Origin: Peptococcaceae bacterium
GTDB lineage: Bacteria > Bacillota > Desulfitobacteriia > Desulfitobacteriales > Syntrophobotulaceae
NCBI GenBank assembly: GCA_012517475.1
Contig: JAAYUV010000022.1
Coordinates: 25,150 to 89,149, forward strand
Length of the DNA: 64,000 nt
Direction: 5' to 3'
The position numbers and the translations under genes were made by a program. This document shows, one piece after another, positions 35,821 through 44,641 of this stretch; the stretch's first letter is position 1, and every line of letters starts with the position of its first letter. The notes beneath the pieces were generated by a model. It was not told where the DNA came from. It saw nothing but the letters and a program-made list of their open reading frames with translations, and did no database searches.

Positions 35821-36192
35821 ATGAAAGAAATTACCGGAAAAGCCTTATTATATGATTTTTATGGCCCTTTGCTGACAACTAAGCAAGGCAACATATGGGA
35901 TCTATATTATCAACAGGATTATACTCTTGCAGAAATTGCAGCGGAAGAAGGCATCAGCAGGCAAGCCGTACATGATTTGCTGAAGCGGACCGAGAAAATT
36001 CTGGAAAGCTATGAAGAAAAACTTGGACTGATTTCCCGTTTTTTAAGAGAAAAGGAAAAGCTTGTTGAAATCCAAACTCTGCTCGACAAGATTTCCAGAG
36101 ATGATTTTACTAATGAAAAGGCCTGGGAAAGACAAAAAGACATTAACAGCCGGATCAGAGAAATTATTGTTGAAGCTCTGGAAGATGTGTAA
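35821..36192 (+). CDS. ylxM: YlxM family DNA-binding protein
   Basis: 123-aa helix-turn-helix protein of the sigma-70 region 4-like YlxM/p13 family ([22 protein letters not shown], about 40-60). It is encoded before ffh in Firmicutes and is thought to affect SRP expression or activity. The C-terminal half is helical and charged. ATG 35821 starts 46 nt after the -10 element. The perfect palindrome over the promoter could be its own binding site. Confidence 0.92.
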   Translation: MKEITGKALLYDFYGPLLTTKQGNIWDLYYQQDYTLAEIAAEEGISRQAVHDLLKRTEKILESYEEKLGLISRFLREKEKLVEIQTLLDKISRDDFTNEKAWERQKDINSRIREIIVEALEDV

Positions 36193-36246
36193 TTCGTTAA
36201 ATCATAACGCTATCTGAAGATAAACAAGGAAAGAAGGAACGCCGGG

Positions 36247-37644
36247 ATGGCCATGTTTGAAGGCTTAAGTGAAAAGCTCCAGGCTACTTTCAAACGTCTC
36301 AGGGGAAAAGGGAGACTGACGGAAGCGGATGTCAATGAGGCAATGCGTGAGGTCAGGGTAGCACTCCTTGAAGCGGATGTTAACTTCAAAGTTGTCAAAG
36401 ACCTGATTTCCCGGATAAAAGAGAGAGCAATCGGTCAGGAAGTTTTAGAATCTCTTACTCCCGGGCAGCAGGTTGTGAAGATTGTACATGAGGAAATGAT
36501 CAGCCTCATGGGGGGATCGGAAAGCAAGATTCAAATATCCTCCAAACCTCCGACGGTTATTATGCTGGTAGGATTGCAAGGCGCCGGCAAAACCACTCAT
36601 GGCGCTAAACTTGCCAACCTGATGAAGAAGCAGGGCAAACGTCCGCTGCTTGTCGCTTGCGATATTTATCGCCCGGCTGCCATCAAGCAGTTGGAGGTAC
36701 TTGGTGAACAAATTAAGGTACCGGTATTTTCTTTGGGCCAGATTTCACCGGTAAAGATTGCCGGTGACAGTCTGGAGCATGCCAGGAAGAACGGCAATGA
36801 TGTTCTTATTATTGATACGGCCGGACGGCTGCATATTAATGAAGAACTGATGGATGAACTTTCTAACATCCGGGAAAAGGTTCAACCGAATGAAATCCTG
36901 CTTGTAGTGGATGCCATGACCGGACAGGATGCTGTAAATGTGGCTGAAGCCTTTCATAATCAGTTGGGACTGGATGGGGTTATTCTATCAAAGCTGGACG
37001 GGGATACCCGAGGTGGGGCAGCACTCTCTGTCAAAGCGGTTACCGGCTGTCCTATCAAATTCGCCGGAATGGGAGAAAAAATTGATGCCCTTGAAGTATT
37101 TCACCCTGACCGTATGGCGTCAAGGATTCTTGGGATGGGGGATGTACTGACTCTCATTGAGAAAGCCCAGCAGAATTTCGATGAAAAGAAAGCCAGGGAA
37201 ATGGAAGAGAAAATTCGCAAACAGGAGTTAACCCTGGAAGATTTTCTCGATCAGATTAAACAATTAAGAAGTATGGGGCCACTTTCTTCTATTCTTGAGA
37301 TGATCCCCGGGATGGGAAAACAACTCAAGGATGTTCAGATTGACGAAAATGAATTTAACAGGGCTGAAGCGATTATCTATTCGATGACACCGGAAGAAAG
37401 AAGAAAACCACTTATCATTAAAGACTCCCGTAAAAAGAGAATTGCTAAGGGAAGCGGGACTACGATTCAAGATGTGGGCAAACTTTTAAAACAATATGAA
37501 CAAACCAAAAAGATGATGAAACAACTTTCCGGGCTCCCGGGAATGGGAGGACCAGGAAGCAAGGGTGGTTCCAAAAAAGGGAAAAAAGGAAAAAAAGGCG
37601 GGCAGGGTAAAAAATCATTCTTAAAGCTGCCTTTTCCATTCTGA
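36247..37644 (+). CDS. ffh: Signal recognition particle protein Ffh
   Basis: SRP54 GTPase; binds signal peptides and 4.5S/6S RNA. 465 aa: N domain, G domain with [15 protein letters not shown] (G1), [28 protein letters not shown] (G3) and [13 protein letters not shown] (G4), then a Met-rich M domain ([25 protein letters not shown]) and a Lys/Gly-rich tail. AAGGAA ribosome-binding site. The ylxM-ffh-rpsP-khpA-rimM-trmD-rplS order is the standard Firmicute one. Confidence 0.97.
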   Translation: MAMFEGLSEKLQATFKRLRGKGRLTEADVNEAMREVRVALLEADVNFKVVKDLISRIKERAIGQEVLESLTPGQQVVKIVHEEMISLMGGSESKIQISSKPPTVIMLVGLQGAGKTTHGAKLANLMKKQGKRPLLVACDIYRPAAIKQLEVLGEQIKVPVFSLGQISPVKIAGDSLEHARKNGNDVLIIDTAGRLHINEELMDELSNIREKVQPNEILLVVDAMTGQDAVNVAEAFHNQLGLDGVILSKLDGDTRGGAALSVKAVTGCPIKFAGMGEKIDALEVFHPDRMASRILGMGDVLTLIEKAQQNFDEKKAREMEEKIRKQELTLEDFLDQIKQLRSMGPLSSILEMIPGMGKQLKDVQIDENEFNRAEAIIYSMTPEERRKPLIIKDSRKKRIAKGSGTTIQDVGKLLKQYEQTKKMMKQLSGLPGMGGPGSKGGSKKGKKGKKGGQGKKSFLKLPFPF

Positions 37645-37726
37645 CATCACTAATTTCTTTTATATATAGTGATACTGGACTTATCCATGGAACAATATTT
37701 TTGTTACTTGCTGAGGAGGTGAAATC

Positions 37727-37990
37727 ATGGCAACAACGATTCGTCTGCGCCGTATGGGCGCCAAGAAAAATCCCTTCTACCGTCTTGTCGTTTGCGATTC
37801 CGCATCCCGTCGTGACGGAAGGGCTATTGAGGAGATCGGTTATTACGATCCTACGAAAAATCCTCATGAAATCAAGGTTGATGAGATCAGAGCATTGGAT
37901 TGGCTTACAAAAGGTGCCCTGCCTTCTGACACAGCAAAATCCCTGCTCAGTCAAGCTGGAATTATGGAGAAATTTCATAAATCCAAGTAA
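37727..37990 (+). CDS. rpsP: Small ribosomal subunit protein bS16
   Basis: 87 aa, start [22 protein letters not shown], the S16 N-terminus, and [10 protein letters not shown]. Strong GAGGAGGTG site. A 7-bp inverted repeat (ATCACTA/TAGTGAT, 37646-37673) lies between ffh and rpsP. Confidence 0.97.
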   Translation: MATTIRLRRMGAKKNPFYRLVVCDSASRRDGRAIEEIGYYDPTKNPHEIKVDEIRALDWLTKGALPSDTAKSLLSQAGIMEKFHKSK

Positions 37991-38007
37991 GCATGGGGGT
38001 GGCTCCT

Positions 38008-38238
38008 GTGAAGGAAGTTGTAGAGGTATTAGCCAAAGCTTTGGTTGACCATCCTGACCAGGTAATTGTTGCCCAGCATGCCACAGAGAAAACCGTACAT
38101 CTTCAATTGTCGGTTGCTCCTGAGGATATGGGCAAGGTAATCGGGAAGCAGGGGAAAATTGCCAATGCAATACGAACCATTGTCAAAGCCGCTGCAGTCA
38201 AAGATGGCCGTAGGGTTATTGTTGACATTGACCAGTAA
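38008..38238 (+). CDS. khpA: KH-domain RNA-binding protein KhpA (YlqC)
   Basis: 76-aa single KH-domain protein; in related bacteria it pairs with KhpB/Jag and binds many RNAs, affecting cell elongation. GxxG loop seen as GKQGKIANAIR with the preceding VIG. GTG 38008 follows GGGGGTGG; ATG 37993 would overlap that site. Located between rpsP and rimM as usual. Confidence 0.93.
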   Translation: MKEVVEVLAKALVDHPDQVIVAQHATEKTVHLQLSVAPEDMGKVIGKQGKIANAIRTIVKAAAVKDGRRVIVDIDQ

Positions 38239-38243
38239 GGTTG

Positions 38244-38265
38244 GAAAGGGCTTAGGCCCTTTTTA
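38244..38265 (+). terminator. Small terminator or attenuator between khpA and rimM
   Basis: AAAGGGC-TTAG-GCCCTTT followed by TTAACTTT. It may partly separate ribosomal-protein and rimM-trmD expression. Confidence 0.65.
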
Positions 38266-38346
38266 ACTTTACAGCGAAGTTTTTAAAGGCCTGCCATAGG
38301 CTATACTACGAATATATTAATAAATAAAATGAAAGGGCGTTATCCC

Positions 38347-38850
38347 TTGGAAACCATAGTTATTGGAGAAGTCCTTAAGCCTCAGGGAGTAAAAGGAGAA
38401 CTGAAGATCTACCCGCTTACCGATAACGTTGCTCGTTTTAAAAGACTTAAAAAAATATACCTTTCGGATGGAAAGAGAGAGTTACCTTATGAAATCCGGG
38501 GGGTAAGAATTGATCCCAAAGAAATGGTTTTCTTGAAACTTAACGGAATAGAAACTCCTGAAGAGGTTGAAAAGTTCCGTGGTTATCAAGTTAGGATTGA
38601 TCGTACGGACGTTCAGCCTTTAAAAGACCGTTGGTATTATTTCGAATTAGAAGGTATGAAAGTATACGAAAAAGGAATTTTGCTTGGAACACTTACCCGG
38701 GTGTTGGAGACGGGAGCCAACGATATCTATCTGGTTCAGGGTGAGAAGGGCGAAATATGTGTGCCAGCTTTGAAATCGGTTGTCATGAATGTGGATGTTC
38801 CCGGAAAAAGAATGGATGTAGAGCTGCCTCCGGGACTCCTGGAAGATTGA
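38347..38850 (+). CDS. rimM: Ribosome maturation factor RimM
   Basis: Assists 30S head assembly, binding S19. About 167 aa with IGEVLKPQGVKGELKIYPLTD at the N-terminus, and a PRC-barrel C-terminal half (RWYYFELEGMKVY, VLETGANDIYLV, IPALKSVV-like CVPALKSVV). TTG 38347 is preferred because AAAGGG lies about 9 nt upstream and the family starts here; ATG 38329 is six codons earlier without a ribosome-binding site. Confidence 0.93.
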   Translation: METIVIGEVLKPQGVKGELKIYPLTDNVARFKRLKKIYLSDGKRELPYEIRGVRIDPKEMVFLKLNGIETPEEVEKFRGYQVRIDRTDVQPLKDRWYYFELEGMKVYEKGILLGTLTRVLETGANDIYLVQGEKGEICVPALKSVVMNVDVPGKRMDVELPPGLLED

Positions 38851-38874
38851 ACCTTAAGAGAGGCCGGTTAACGG

Positions 38875-39687
38875 ATGAAATTTACGATTCTGACCATCTT
38901 TCCGGAAATGTTTGCGCCGCTTAGAGAGAGTATTCTGAAGCGGGCCCAGGAAGCAGACCTCATTAAAATTGATCTGGTTAATTTTCGTGATTATGCGGAA
39001 AGTAAACATAAGAACGTTGATGATGTCCCTTACGGGGGAGGATCAGGCATGGTTTTAAAGCCTGAGCCTATTTATCGTGCTGTGCGGGACTTAAGCGCGC
39101 CGGCAGGGAGCAGGAGAATACTTCTTCTTTCTCCTCAGGGAAAAGTATTTGATCAAAAGGCTGCCGCCCGCCTGGCCCTCTATGATGAATTGATTTTCAT
39201 TTGTGGTCATTATGAAGGGTTTGACGAAAGGATACGGTTTCTTGCCGATGAAGAGATTTCAATCGGTGACTTCGTTCTTACCGGAGGAGAACTCGCTGCC
39301 ATGGTTATTGTAGACGCCGTAGCAAGGCTTATTCCGGGTGTTCTGGGAAAAACCAGCTCGTCCATGAACGATTCCCACAGCGAAGGGTTGCTGGAGTATC
39401 CTCAGTACACCCGTCCGCCCGACTTTGAAGGGATGCAGGTGCCTGAAATCCTTCTTTCGGGGCATCACGCCAAAATTCAGGAGTGGCGCCGCAAAGAATC
39501 CTTGCGAAGAACGTTTTTGCGCAGACCTGAATTACTGGAAAAAATAGAATTTGAGACTGGAGATTATCAGCTCCTGGAAGAATTGGTTAATGATCATCCG
39601 GAGTTTGATTCCTATAGATCAAAATGGGAGCATCTGAAACCCCGGTCAAAACGGATGAAGAAAAAAATGAACTATTCTCAGGAATAA
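38875..39687 (+). CDS. trmD: tRNA (guanine-37-N1)-methyltransferase TrmD
   Basis: Makes m1G37 in tRNAs, preventing frameshifts. 270 aa: [13 protein letters not shown] start, [35 protein letters not shown] (knot), [15 protein letters not shown] (SAM site) and the tRNA-binding C-terminal domain with [16 protein letters not shown]. About 25 residues longer than E. coli TrmD because of a basic C-terminal tail ending RSKRMKKKM. Confidence 0.97.
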   Translation: MKFTILTIFPEMFAPLRESILKRAQEADLIKIDLVNFRDYAESKHKNVDDVPYGGGSGMVLKPEPIYRAVRDLSAPAGSRRILLLSPQGKVFDQKAAARLALYDELIFICGHYEGFDERIRFLADEEISIGDFVLTGGELAAMVIVDAVARLIPGVLGKTSSSMNDSHSEGLLEYPQYTRPPDFEGMQVPEILLSGHHAKIQEWRRKESLRRTFLRRPELLEKIEFETGDYQLLEELVNDHPEFDSYRSKWEHLKPRSKRMKKKMNYSQE

Positions 39688-39738
39688 AAATCAGATGCTT
39701 TTTTGAGAACAATGGTTTTCAGCCAATGGGGGTAAATT

Positions 39739-40299
39739 ATGGGAGAACTTTATCTGGCCTTAATCCACGCACCTGTTTACAATAAAAATATGGAACAAGT
39801 GGCCACATCAATAACCAACCTGGATTTGCATGACATAGCCCGTAGTTCCGTTACTTTCGGGGTAGCTGCGTATTATGTGGTGCATCCGGCCCCGGCTCAG
39901 CAGCATTTAGCCCAAAGGATTATGGGCTTTTGGCGGGAGGGGTACGGCGCCGAATATAACCCAAACAGGTATGAAGCTTTTGAGAGAGTGCGTCTGGTTT
40001 CATGTCTGGATGAAGTCTTGGAGGATATCCGCAGGCAGCATCAGGCTAAGAACGTATATACCGTTGCTACAGATGCCAGACTATATCCTAATACCATTGA
40101 TTACCCGGATCTGCGGAGAAAGCTGGAGGAAACTGAGGACATATACCTCCTTCTTTTGGGGACTGGCTGGGGACTTCTGAAAGAGGAGATGGAAAAGGCC
40201 GATTTTATCCTTCGCCCGGTTTATGGACATGGAGAATATAACCATCTCTCTGTTAGGTCGGCAGCCGCCATCATTCTGGACCGGTTGAGAGGGAAGTAG
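39739..40299 (+). CDS. SPOUT-like RNA methyltransferase (Methyltrn_RNA_4 type)
   Basis: 186 aa. Starts MGELYLALIHAPVYNK and contains TSITNLDLHDIARSS and LLLLGTGWGL, features of the family annotated as RNA methyltransferase with a knotted SAM-binding fold found next to trmD in clostridia and Thermotogae. The substrate is not established by sequence. GGGGG ribosome-binding site. Last gene before the rplS promoter. Confidence 0.85.
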   Translation: MGELYLALIHAPVYNKNMEQVATSITNLDLHDIARSSVTFGVAAYYVVHPAPAQQHLAQRIMGFWREGYGAEYNPNRYEAFERVRLVSCLDEVLEDIRRQHQAKNVYTVATDARLYPNTIDYPDLRRKLEETEDIYLLLLGTGWGLLKEEMEKADFILRPVYGHGEYNHLSVRSAAAIILDRLRGK

Positions 40300-40397
40300 T
40301 TTTTTTAGCAATATGGCTAAAAGAAAAAATATTTTCTTAATAAAATGCGTAAAATGATAATCAATAAATATGTAAAAAAATTTAGCTTAACTCAATA

Positions 40398-40426
40398 TTG
40401 CGCATTTTTCCCGACTATGGTAATAT
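40398..40426 (+). promoter_or_regulatory. Promoter of rplS
   Basis: TTGCGC, 17 nt, TAATAT with TGG directly before the -10. About 130 nt upstream of rplS, leaving a long leader. Confidence 0.65.
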
Positions 40427-40555
40427 AGTACAGTATGAAAAACGGATGGTCCTCTGGCTCGAATAAGCTGCGCAGTAAATGGTATATCCTGCATTAAGGA
40501 TGGGGAGCGCAGTGAGGAGTTACGAACATCTAGGCAAGGAAGGGGGGAATTTCAA
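40427..40555 (+). ncRNA. Structured rplS 5' leader (candidate L19 leader)
   Basis: Between the promoter and rplS the RNA can form CTGCGC (40468-40473) / GCGCAG (40507-40512), enclosing TCCT/AGGA (40487-40490, 40497-40500). Ribosomal protein leaders for L19 are known in low-GC Firmicutes; I cannot confirm a match to that family here. The rest of 40300-40397 is AT-rich and featureless. Confidence 0.45.
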
Positions 40556-40897
40556 ATGGACTATATTCGCATCATCGAGGAAGAGCAAATTAAAAGCAAT
40601 ATTCCTCCATTCCGTCCTGGAGATACTGTCAAAGTTCATGTAAAAATTATTGAAGGTACACGTGAACGTATTCAGGTTTTTGAGGGTTTGGTGATTAAGA
40701 GGAAAGGTGATGGGTTGAGAGAGACTTTCACTGTACGCCGTGTATCCAACGGTGTTGGTGTTGAGAGAACCTTCCCGCTCCATTCTCCACGCATTGATAA
40801 GATCGAGGTAGTACGCAGAGGTATTGTTCGCAGAGCAAAACTTTACTACTTGCGCGATCGTTATGGAAAGGCTGCCCGTATCCGGGAACGCCGTTAA
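40556..40897 (+). CDS. rplS: Large ribosomal subunit protein bL19
   Basis: 113-aa ribosomal protein at the 30S-50S interface. Family residues [50 protein letters not shown] and a C-terminal [30 protein letters not shown] ribosome-binding site. Has its own promoter, leader and terminator. Confidence 0.97.
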   Translation: MDYIRIIEEEQIKSNIPPFRPGDTVKVHVKIIEGTRERIQVFEGLVIKRKGDGLRETFTVRRVSNGVGVERTFPLHSPRIDKIEVVRRGIVRRAKLYYLRDRYGKAARIRERR

Positions 40898-40913
40898 GAA
40901 CAGAGATACGAAG

Positions 40914-40943
40914 AAGAGCTGGAGAAATCTCAGCTCTTTTTTT
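40914..40943 (+). terminator. Terminator after rplS
   Basis: Stem AAGAGCT(G)GAG / CTCAGCTCTT with one bulged G, followed by T. Confidence 0.85.
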
Positions 40944-40947
40944 GACG

Positions 40948-41028
40948 CGTGAAGGCTTTCATAGCCTTCACGGGCGAAAACTATAGTTTTCGCCTAATGC
41001 CGCGGTGCCATGGATGGCAAGGAGCGGC
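40948..41028 (+). repeat. Triple-hairpin palindromic repeat, copy 3
   Basis: Three consecutive hairpins: CGTGAAGGCT-TTCAT-AGCCTTCACG (40948-40972); the perfect 22-nt palindrome GGCGAAAACTATAGTTTTCGCC described as two 11-nt arms (40973-40994); and the 30-nt family hairpin GCCGC-GG-TGCCAT-GG-ATGGCA-AGGA-GCGGC (40999-41028). The element ends 3-5 nt before the rbgA ribosome-binding site. Confidence 0.8.
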
Positions 41029-41041
41029 GAAAGGAGTTTCA

Positions 41042-41884
41042 ATGAGTATCCAATGGTTTCCGGGCCATATGACCAAGGCCAAAAGAAAATTGGAAGAGCA
41101 GCTGCGCTGGGTTGATGTTGTATTGGAGTTAGGAGACGCCCGTTTGCCGCTGAGCAGCCGTAACCCTCTCCTTAGAAAGCTGCTGGGAAATAAGCTCCGC
41201 ATTTTACTGCTCAATAAAGCTGATTTAGCAGATACCGCCAAGACGGATTTATGGCTTTCCGAGCTAAGACAAGAGACTCCGGTTCTGGCTATTAGCGCTG
41301 CAACCAACAAGGGAATTAAAAGGATTGTTCCCTTAATGGAGGAGATGATGTCGGAAAAAATGGATCTTCTTGCTGCCAAGGGTATAAGAGGAAGGTCGAT
41401 CAGGGCAATGGTTGTTGGCATACCGAATATCGGCAAATCATCACTCATTAACCAGCTTACAGGGGGATCCCAGGCGAAAACAGGCAACAAACCGGGAGTG
41501 ACCCGGGGGAATCAATGGATCCGTATCCATCAAAAGGTTGAGCTATTAGATACACCGGGAATGCTGTGGCCTAAATTTGATGATCCGCTGATCGGCAAAA
41601 AACTGGCCGCTACCGGAGCCGTCCGGGATGAAGTATTTGATCAGGAGGAGCTGGCTCATTGGTTATTGGAATGGATGAAGGAGAACTACCCGGACGAGCT
41701 TAAAGATTTTTATCAGTTATCCGGGGACGAATTACATATAGAAGGTATTGGCAGAAGAAGAGGGTGTTTAATCAGCGGGGGCAGGGTGGATACTCTGAAA
41801 ACCTCTCAGGTTTTCCTTAGGGAATTCCGAAGCGGAAAGATTGCCAAGGTCACTATGGATGATATAAAGCTCAATGAGCAATAA
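41042..41884 (+). CDS. rbgA: Ribosome biogenesis GTPase RbgA (YlqF)
   Basis: GTPase needed for late 50S assembly. 280 aa, circularly permuted: NKADLAD (G4) near residue 58 precedes GIPNIGKSSLINQL (G1) near 124 and DTPGMLWP (G3) near 175. Starts MSIQWFPGHMTKAKR, typical of YlqF; ATG 41042 has AAAGGAG. The frame extends upstream to 40949 through the repeat element but that part is not protein-like. Followed by rnhB, the usual order. Confidence 0.96.
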   Translation: MSIQWFPGHMTKAKRKLEEQLRWVDVVLELGDARLPLSSRNPLLRKLLGNKLRILLLNKADLADTAKTDLWLSELRQETPVLAISAATNKGIKRIVPLMEEMMSEKMDLLAAKGIRGRSIRAMVVGIPNIGKSSLINQLTGGSQAKTGNKPGVTRGNQWIRIHQKVELLDTPGMLWPKFDDPLIGKKLAATGAVRDEVFDQEELAHWLLEWMKENYPDELKDFYQLSGDELHIEGIGRRRGCLISGGRVDTLKTSQVFLREFRSGKIAKVTMDDIKLNEQ

Positions 41885-41972
41885 TTTGTCTTTTATGCTC
41901 AGGAAATTAATACTATAATGAATATTATTGTAGTCCGATACAATTATAGTTGATATTCCGGGGGATTCTTGA

Positions 41973-42620
41973 ATGGATGAAATCCAGCGAATTAATCAAT
42001 TGATGCAAATGGAAAATGAACTCCGTTTCGAGGGATACCGCTTGGTCGCAGGAGTTGATGAAGCTGGGCGGGGACCTCTCGCCGGTCCTGTCATCGCTTC
42101 AGCCTGTATCCTCCCGGATAAATTTGATCTTCCGGGACTTGACGATTCTAAAAGGTTAACTGAAAAGAAAAGGCAATATCTCGCTCAAAAAATTAAGGAG
42201 CAGGCAGTCGCATTTTCTCTAGGAAGCGCATCTTCAAGAGAAATTGACTTGTTGAACATACTAAAAGCAACAAAACTTGCGATGAAAAGGGCTTTGGAAA
42301 ACCTTCAAATAAAACCTGATTATATTCTGGTTGACGGCAGGGACAGATTGAATATTCCCTTTTTACATAAAACGGTTATCGGGGGGGACGGACTCTGTGC
42401 TTGTATAGCGGCCGCTTCGATCCTTGCCAAGGTCTCCAGAGATGAGTTAATGTGCGAGATTCATGAGATTTATCCGGAATATTGCTTTGATCAACATAAA
42501 GGATATGGCACAAGAATGCATTTGGAAGCGATATATAAATTTGGTCCCTGCCCAATACATAGACAAAGTTTCTCGCCTATAAAGGAAATCATTTTGCCAT
42601 CCTTCAATGAATTGGGATAA
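41973..42620 (+). CDS. rnhB: Ribonuclease HII
   Basis: Removes RNA from RNA/DNA hybrids and single ribonucleotides. 215 aa: GVDEAGRGPLAGPV (catalytic Asp and Glu), LDDSKRLTEKKR, YILVDGRDRL (third acidic residue) and DQHKGYGTRMH. GGGGG ribosome-binding site. Order rbgA-rnhB-yraN-comM is common in Firmicutes; here a histidine kinase gene and a pseudogene intervene before yraN. Confidence 0.96.
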   Translation: MDEIQRINQLMQMENELRFEGYRLVAGVDEAGRGPLAGPVIASACILPDKFDLPGLDDSKRLTEKKRQYLAQKIKEQAVAFSLGSASSREIDLLNILKATKLAMKRALENLQIKPDYILVDGRDRLNIPFLHKTVIGGDGLCACIAAASILAKVSRDELMCEIHEIYPEYCFDQHKGYGTRMHLEAIYKFGPCPIHRQSFSPIKEIILPSFNELG

Positions 42621-42653
42621 TAATTTTTTTAGCATATATTTCAGCTGCTTAAG

Positions 42654-42684
42654 AAGTCTGGTCTAAACAACCGGACTTTTTTTT
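42654..42684 (+). terminator. Terminator after rnhB
   Basis: Stem AAGTCTGGT / ACCGGACTT (one G-U) followed by at least six T. Confidence 0.85.
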
Positions 42685-42759
42685 GCTGTATTCCGATTTC
42701 TTCAAATAGAACAGGATATTAATTTGTTCTTATTAGACATTTTATTACAAAATTTACCA

Positions 42760-42787
42760 AGGACAATTTCTCTTTCACAGAGAATAT
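42760..42787 (+). promoter_or_regulatory. SigH-like promoter candidate upstream of the sensor kinase gene
   Basis: AGGACAA (-35, consensus RnAGGAwWW), 12 nt, AGAGAATAT (-10, consensus RnnGAATww). The -10 matches fully; the -35 has its core AGGA but differs at two flanking positions. The -10 ends 42 nt before the start codon. Confidence 0.5.
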
Positions 42788-42829
42788 ACGAATGATTGTT
42801 TACCTTATGTAAAAGGAGAGAAATAGACC

Positions 42830-44632
42830 ATGATGGTTAGCCTATCAGCAGAAAATAAGAACGAGGGTGTTTTCTGCGAATCGAATCGATCAAATCAAGA
42901 TAACGATGGTAATGTGCTTCAGTTTTTATTTGAATGTATACAGGATGGGGCTGTCGTTGCTGATCGTGAAGGAAAGATTCTTTATTCCCATGAAGCACTT
43001 CAAACTTTAGCCCTTGCCTGGAAACAAACGGAACAAAAACAAAAACATATATTAAAAGATCAATTAGCTTTTGCCCAAGCGCTAAACCGTCTGGCAGAGC
43101 TGATTATCAGCACGGCCGATACCGAAATCATCCTGAATACGGTGACGAACATTATAGGACAAACCATGGATTTGTATCACTGTATGATCTATGATGTGGA
43201 TTATGGTAAAAATGAATTGAAAATGGAATGCCAGTACAGCAAAAATGGTATTCCTGAAATCCTTATACCTGATAGACATAAAGTTGAAACTGCTAAAAGA
43301 CATGATTTTTTTCACGAAAACCGAAAAGAGATCATTGTAAGCCATTGGGACGAAATGAATCCAATATTAGTGAGTAATGGGATGGCGGAGATTATTCACA
43401 ACCACTTCCAAGTCCAGAGTTTCTTCTGGTATCCTTTTTCCCTTAGCCAAAAAGGGTATTACTGTCTGGCTTTTGATCAAATAGATAGAAAACGGATATT
43501 AGGGGAAAACGAGATGGAATTCCTGAATTCGGCACTTAAATTAGTTGAAATTGCTATACAGAAAATCCATTATCTTACTGAAAGCAGACAGATCGAAGAA
43601 ACATTCAAAAAATCGGAAAAGGAGAAAGAATTAATTCTAAGTTCCATATCGGAATTGGTTGTATATTATGATCAAAATATGCTTATCAAATGGGCGAATT
43701 CCGCGGCGACAGAATCAACGGGTAAACCCGTTGAGCAGTTAATCGGACGTCACTGTTATGAGGTCTGGTATGATAAACCTGGTCCCTGTCAGGGTTGTCC
43801 GGTGGTCGATACGTTAGCAACCGGGGAAAAGCATAAGAATGAGATATATTTGCCGAATGGGGAGTTTTGGTCAATAAAAGCTTTTCCGGTCTTAGACCAG
43901 GACGGAACTTTACTTGGGGCAGTCCAGGTTGCCAAGAATAAAACGGATTCTGACAAGATAGAAAAAGAAATGGCCCGCCTGGAGAGGCTTAATCTCGTCG
44001 GGGAGATGGCTGCAAGCTTTGGCCATGAAATCAGAAATCCGATGGCCACAGTCCGGGGTTTTCTTCAGATCCTCTATGGGAAGGATGAATGTGCTTCTTA
44101 TAGAGATTACTTTGATGTAATGATAGAGGAAATTGACAGGGCTAATTCCATCATTTCTGAATTTTTAGCCATGGCCAAACATAAAGCGGTGGATTTACAA
44201 GAACAAAATTTAATAAATATTATTGAGTCCTTATTTCCTTTAATATTAGCCGATGCCATTCATACCGATAAATCTATTGAGCTTGACTTAAAAGAGGTTC
44301 CCAATGTCCTTGTTGATAAAAAAGAGACGCACCAGCTCATCTTAAATCTTGTGCGAAATGGCTTGGAAGCAATGGCCCCGGGAGGGTGTCTGACCATTAA
44401 AACTTATGCCGAAGAGGAGGAAGTCATTTTGGCTATCCAGGACCAGGGAAAAGGAATTGAGCCAGAGGTTATGAACAGGCTGGGAATACCCTTTTTTACT
44501 ACCAAAGAAAATGGAACAGGTTTAGGACTGGCCATTTGTTACAGTATTGTCCAGAGACATAACGCAAAGCTGGATGTAAGTTCCGGAGCTGCTGGAACAA
44601 CATTTTTTATACGATACAAAAAGGTTGTCTAG
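42830..44632 (+). CDS. Orphan sensor histidine kinase (GAF-PAS-HisKA-HATPase), candidate sporulation kinase
   Basis: 600 aa with no transmembrane segment seen. After an N-terminal sensor-like stretch (LFECIQDGAVVADREGKI), a GAF-like domain spans about 80-250, a PAS domain about 268-370 with a Cys pair (GPCQGCPV), HisKA with the phospho-His in FGHEIRNPMATV (about 402), then ATPase boxes LNLVRNGLEAM (N), DQGKGIEPE (G1) and GTGLGLAI (G2). This layout is that of Kin-type kinases feeding Spo0A. No response regulator gene is adjacent, which fits. AAGGAG ribosome-binding site. Confidence 0.9.
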   Translation: MMVSLSAENKNEGVFCESNRSNQDNDGNVLQFLFECIQDGAVVADREGKILYSHEALQTLALAWKQTEQKQKHILKDQLAFAQALNRLAELIISTADTEIILNTVTNIIGQTMDLYHCMIYDVDYGKNELKMECQYSKNGIPEILIPDRHKVETAKRHDFFHENRKEIIVSHWDEMNPILVSNGMAEIIHNHFQVQSFFWYPFSLSQKGYYCLAFDQIDRKRILGENEMEFLNSALKLVEIAIQKIHYLTESRQIEETFKKSEKEKELILSSISELVVYYDQNMLIKWANSAATESTGKPVEQLIGRHCYEVWYDKPGPCQGCPVVDTLATGEKHKNEIYLPNGEFWSIKAFPVLDQDGTLLGAVQVAKNKTDSDKIEKEMARLERLNLVGEMAASFGHEIRNPMATVRGFLQILYGKDECASYRDYFDVMIEEIDRANSIISEFLAMAKHKAVDLQEQNLINIIESLFPLILADAIHTDKSIELDLKEVPNVLVDKKETHQLILNLVRNGLEAMAPGGCLTIKTYAEEEEVILAIQDQGKGIEPEVMNRLGIPFFTTKENGTGLGLAICYSIVQRHNAKLDVSSGAAGTTFFIRYKKVV

Positions 44633-44641
44633 AAGGAATAG

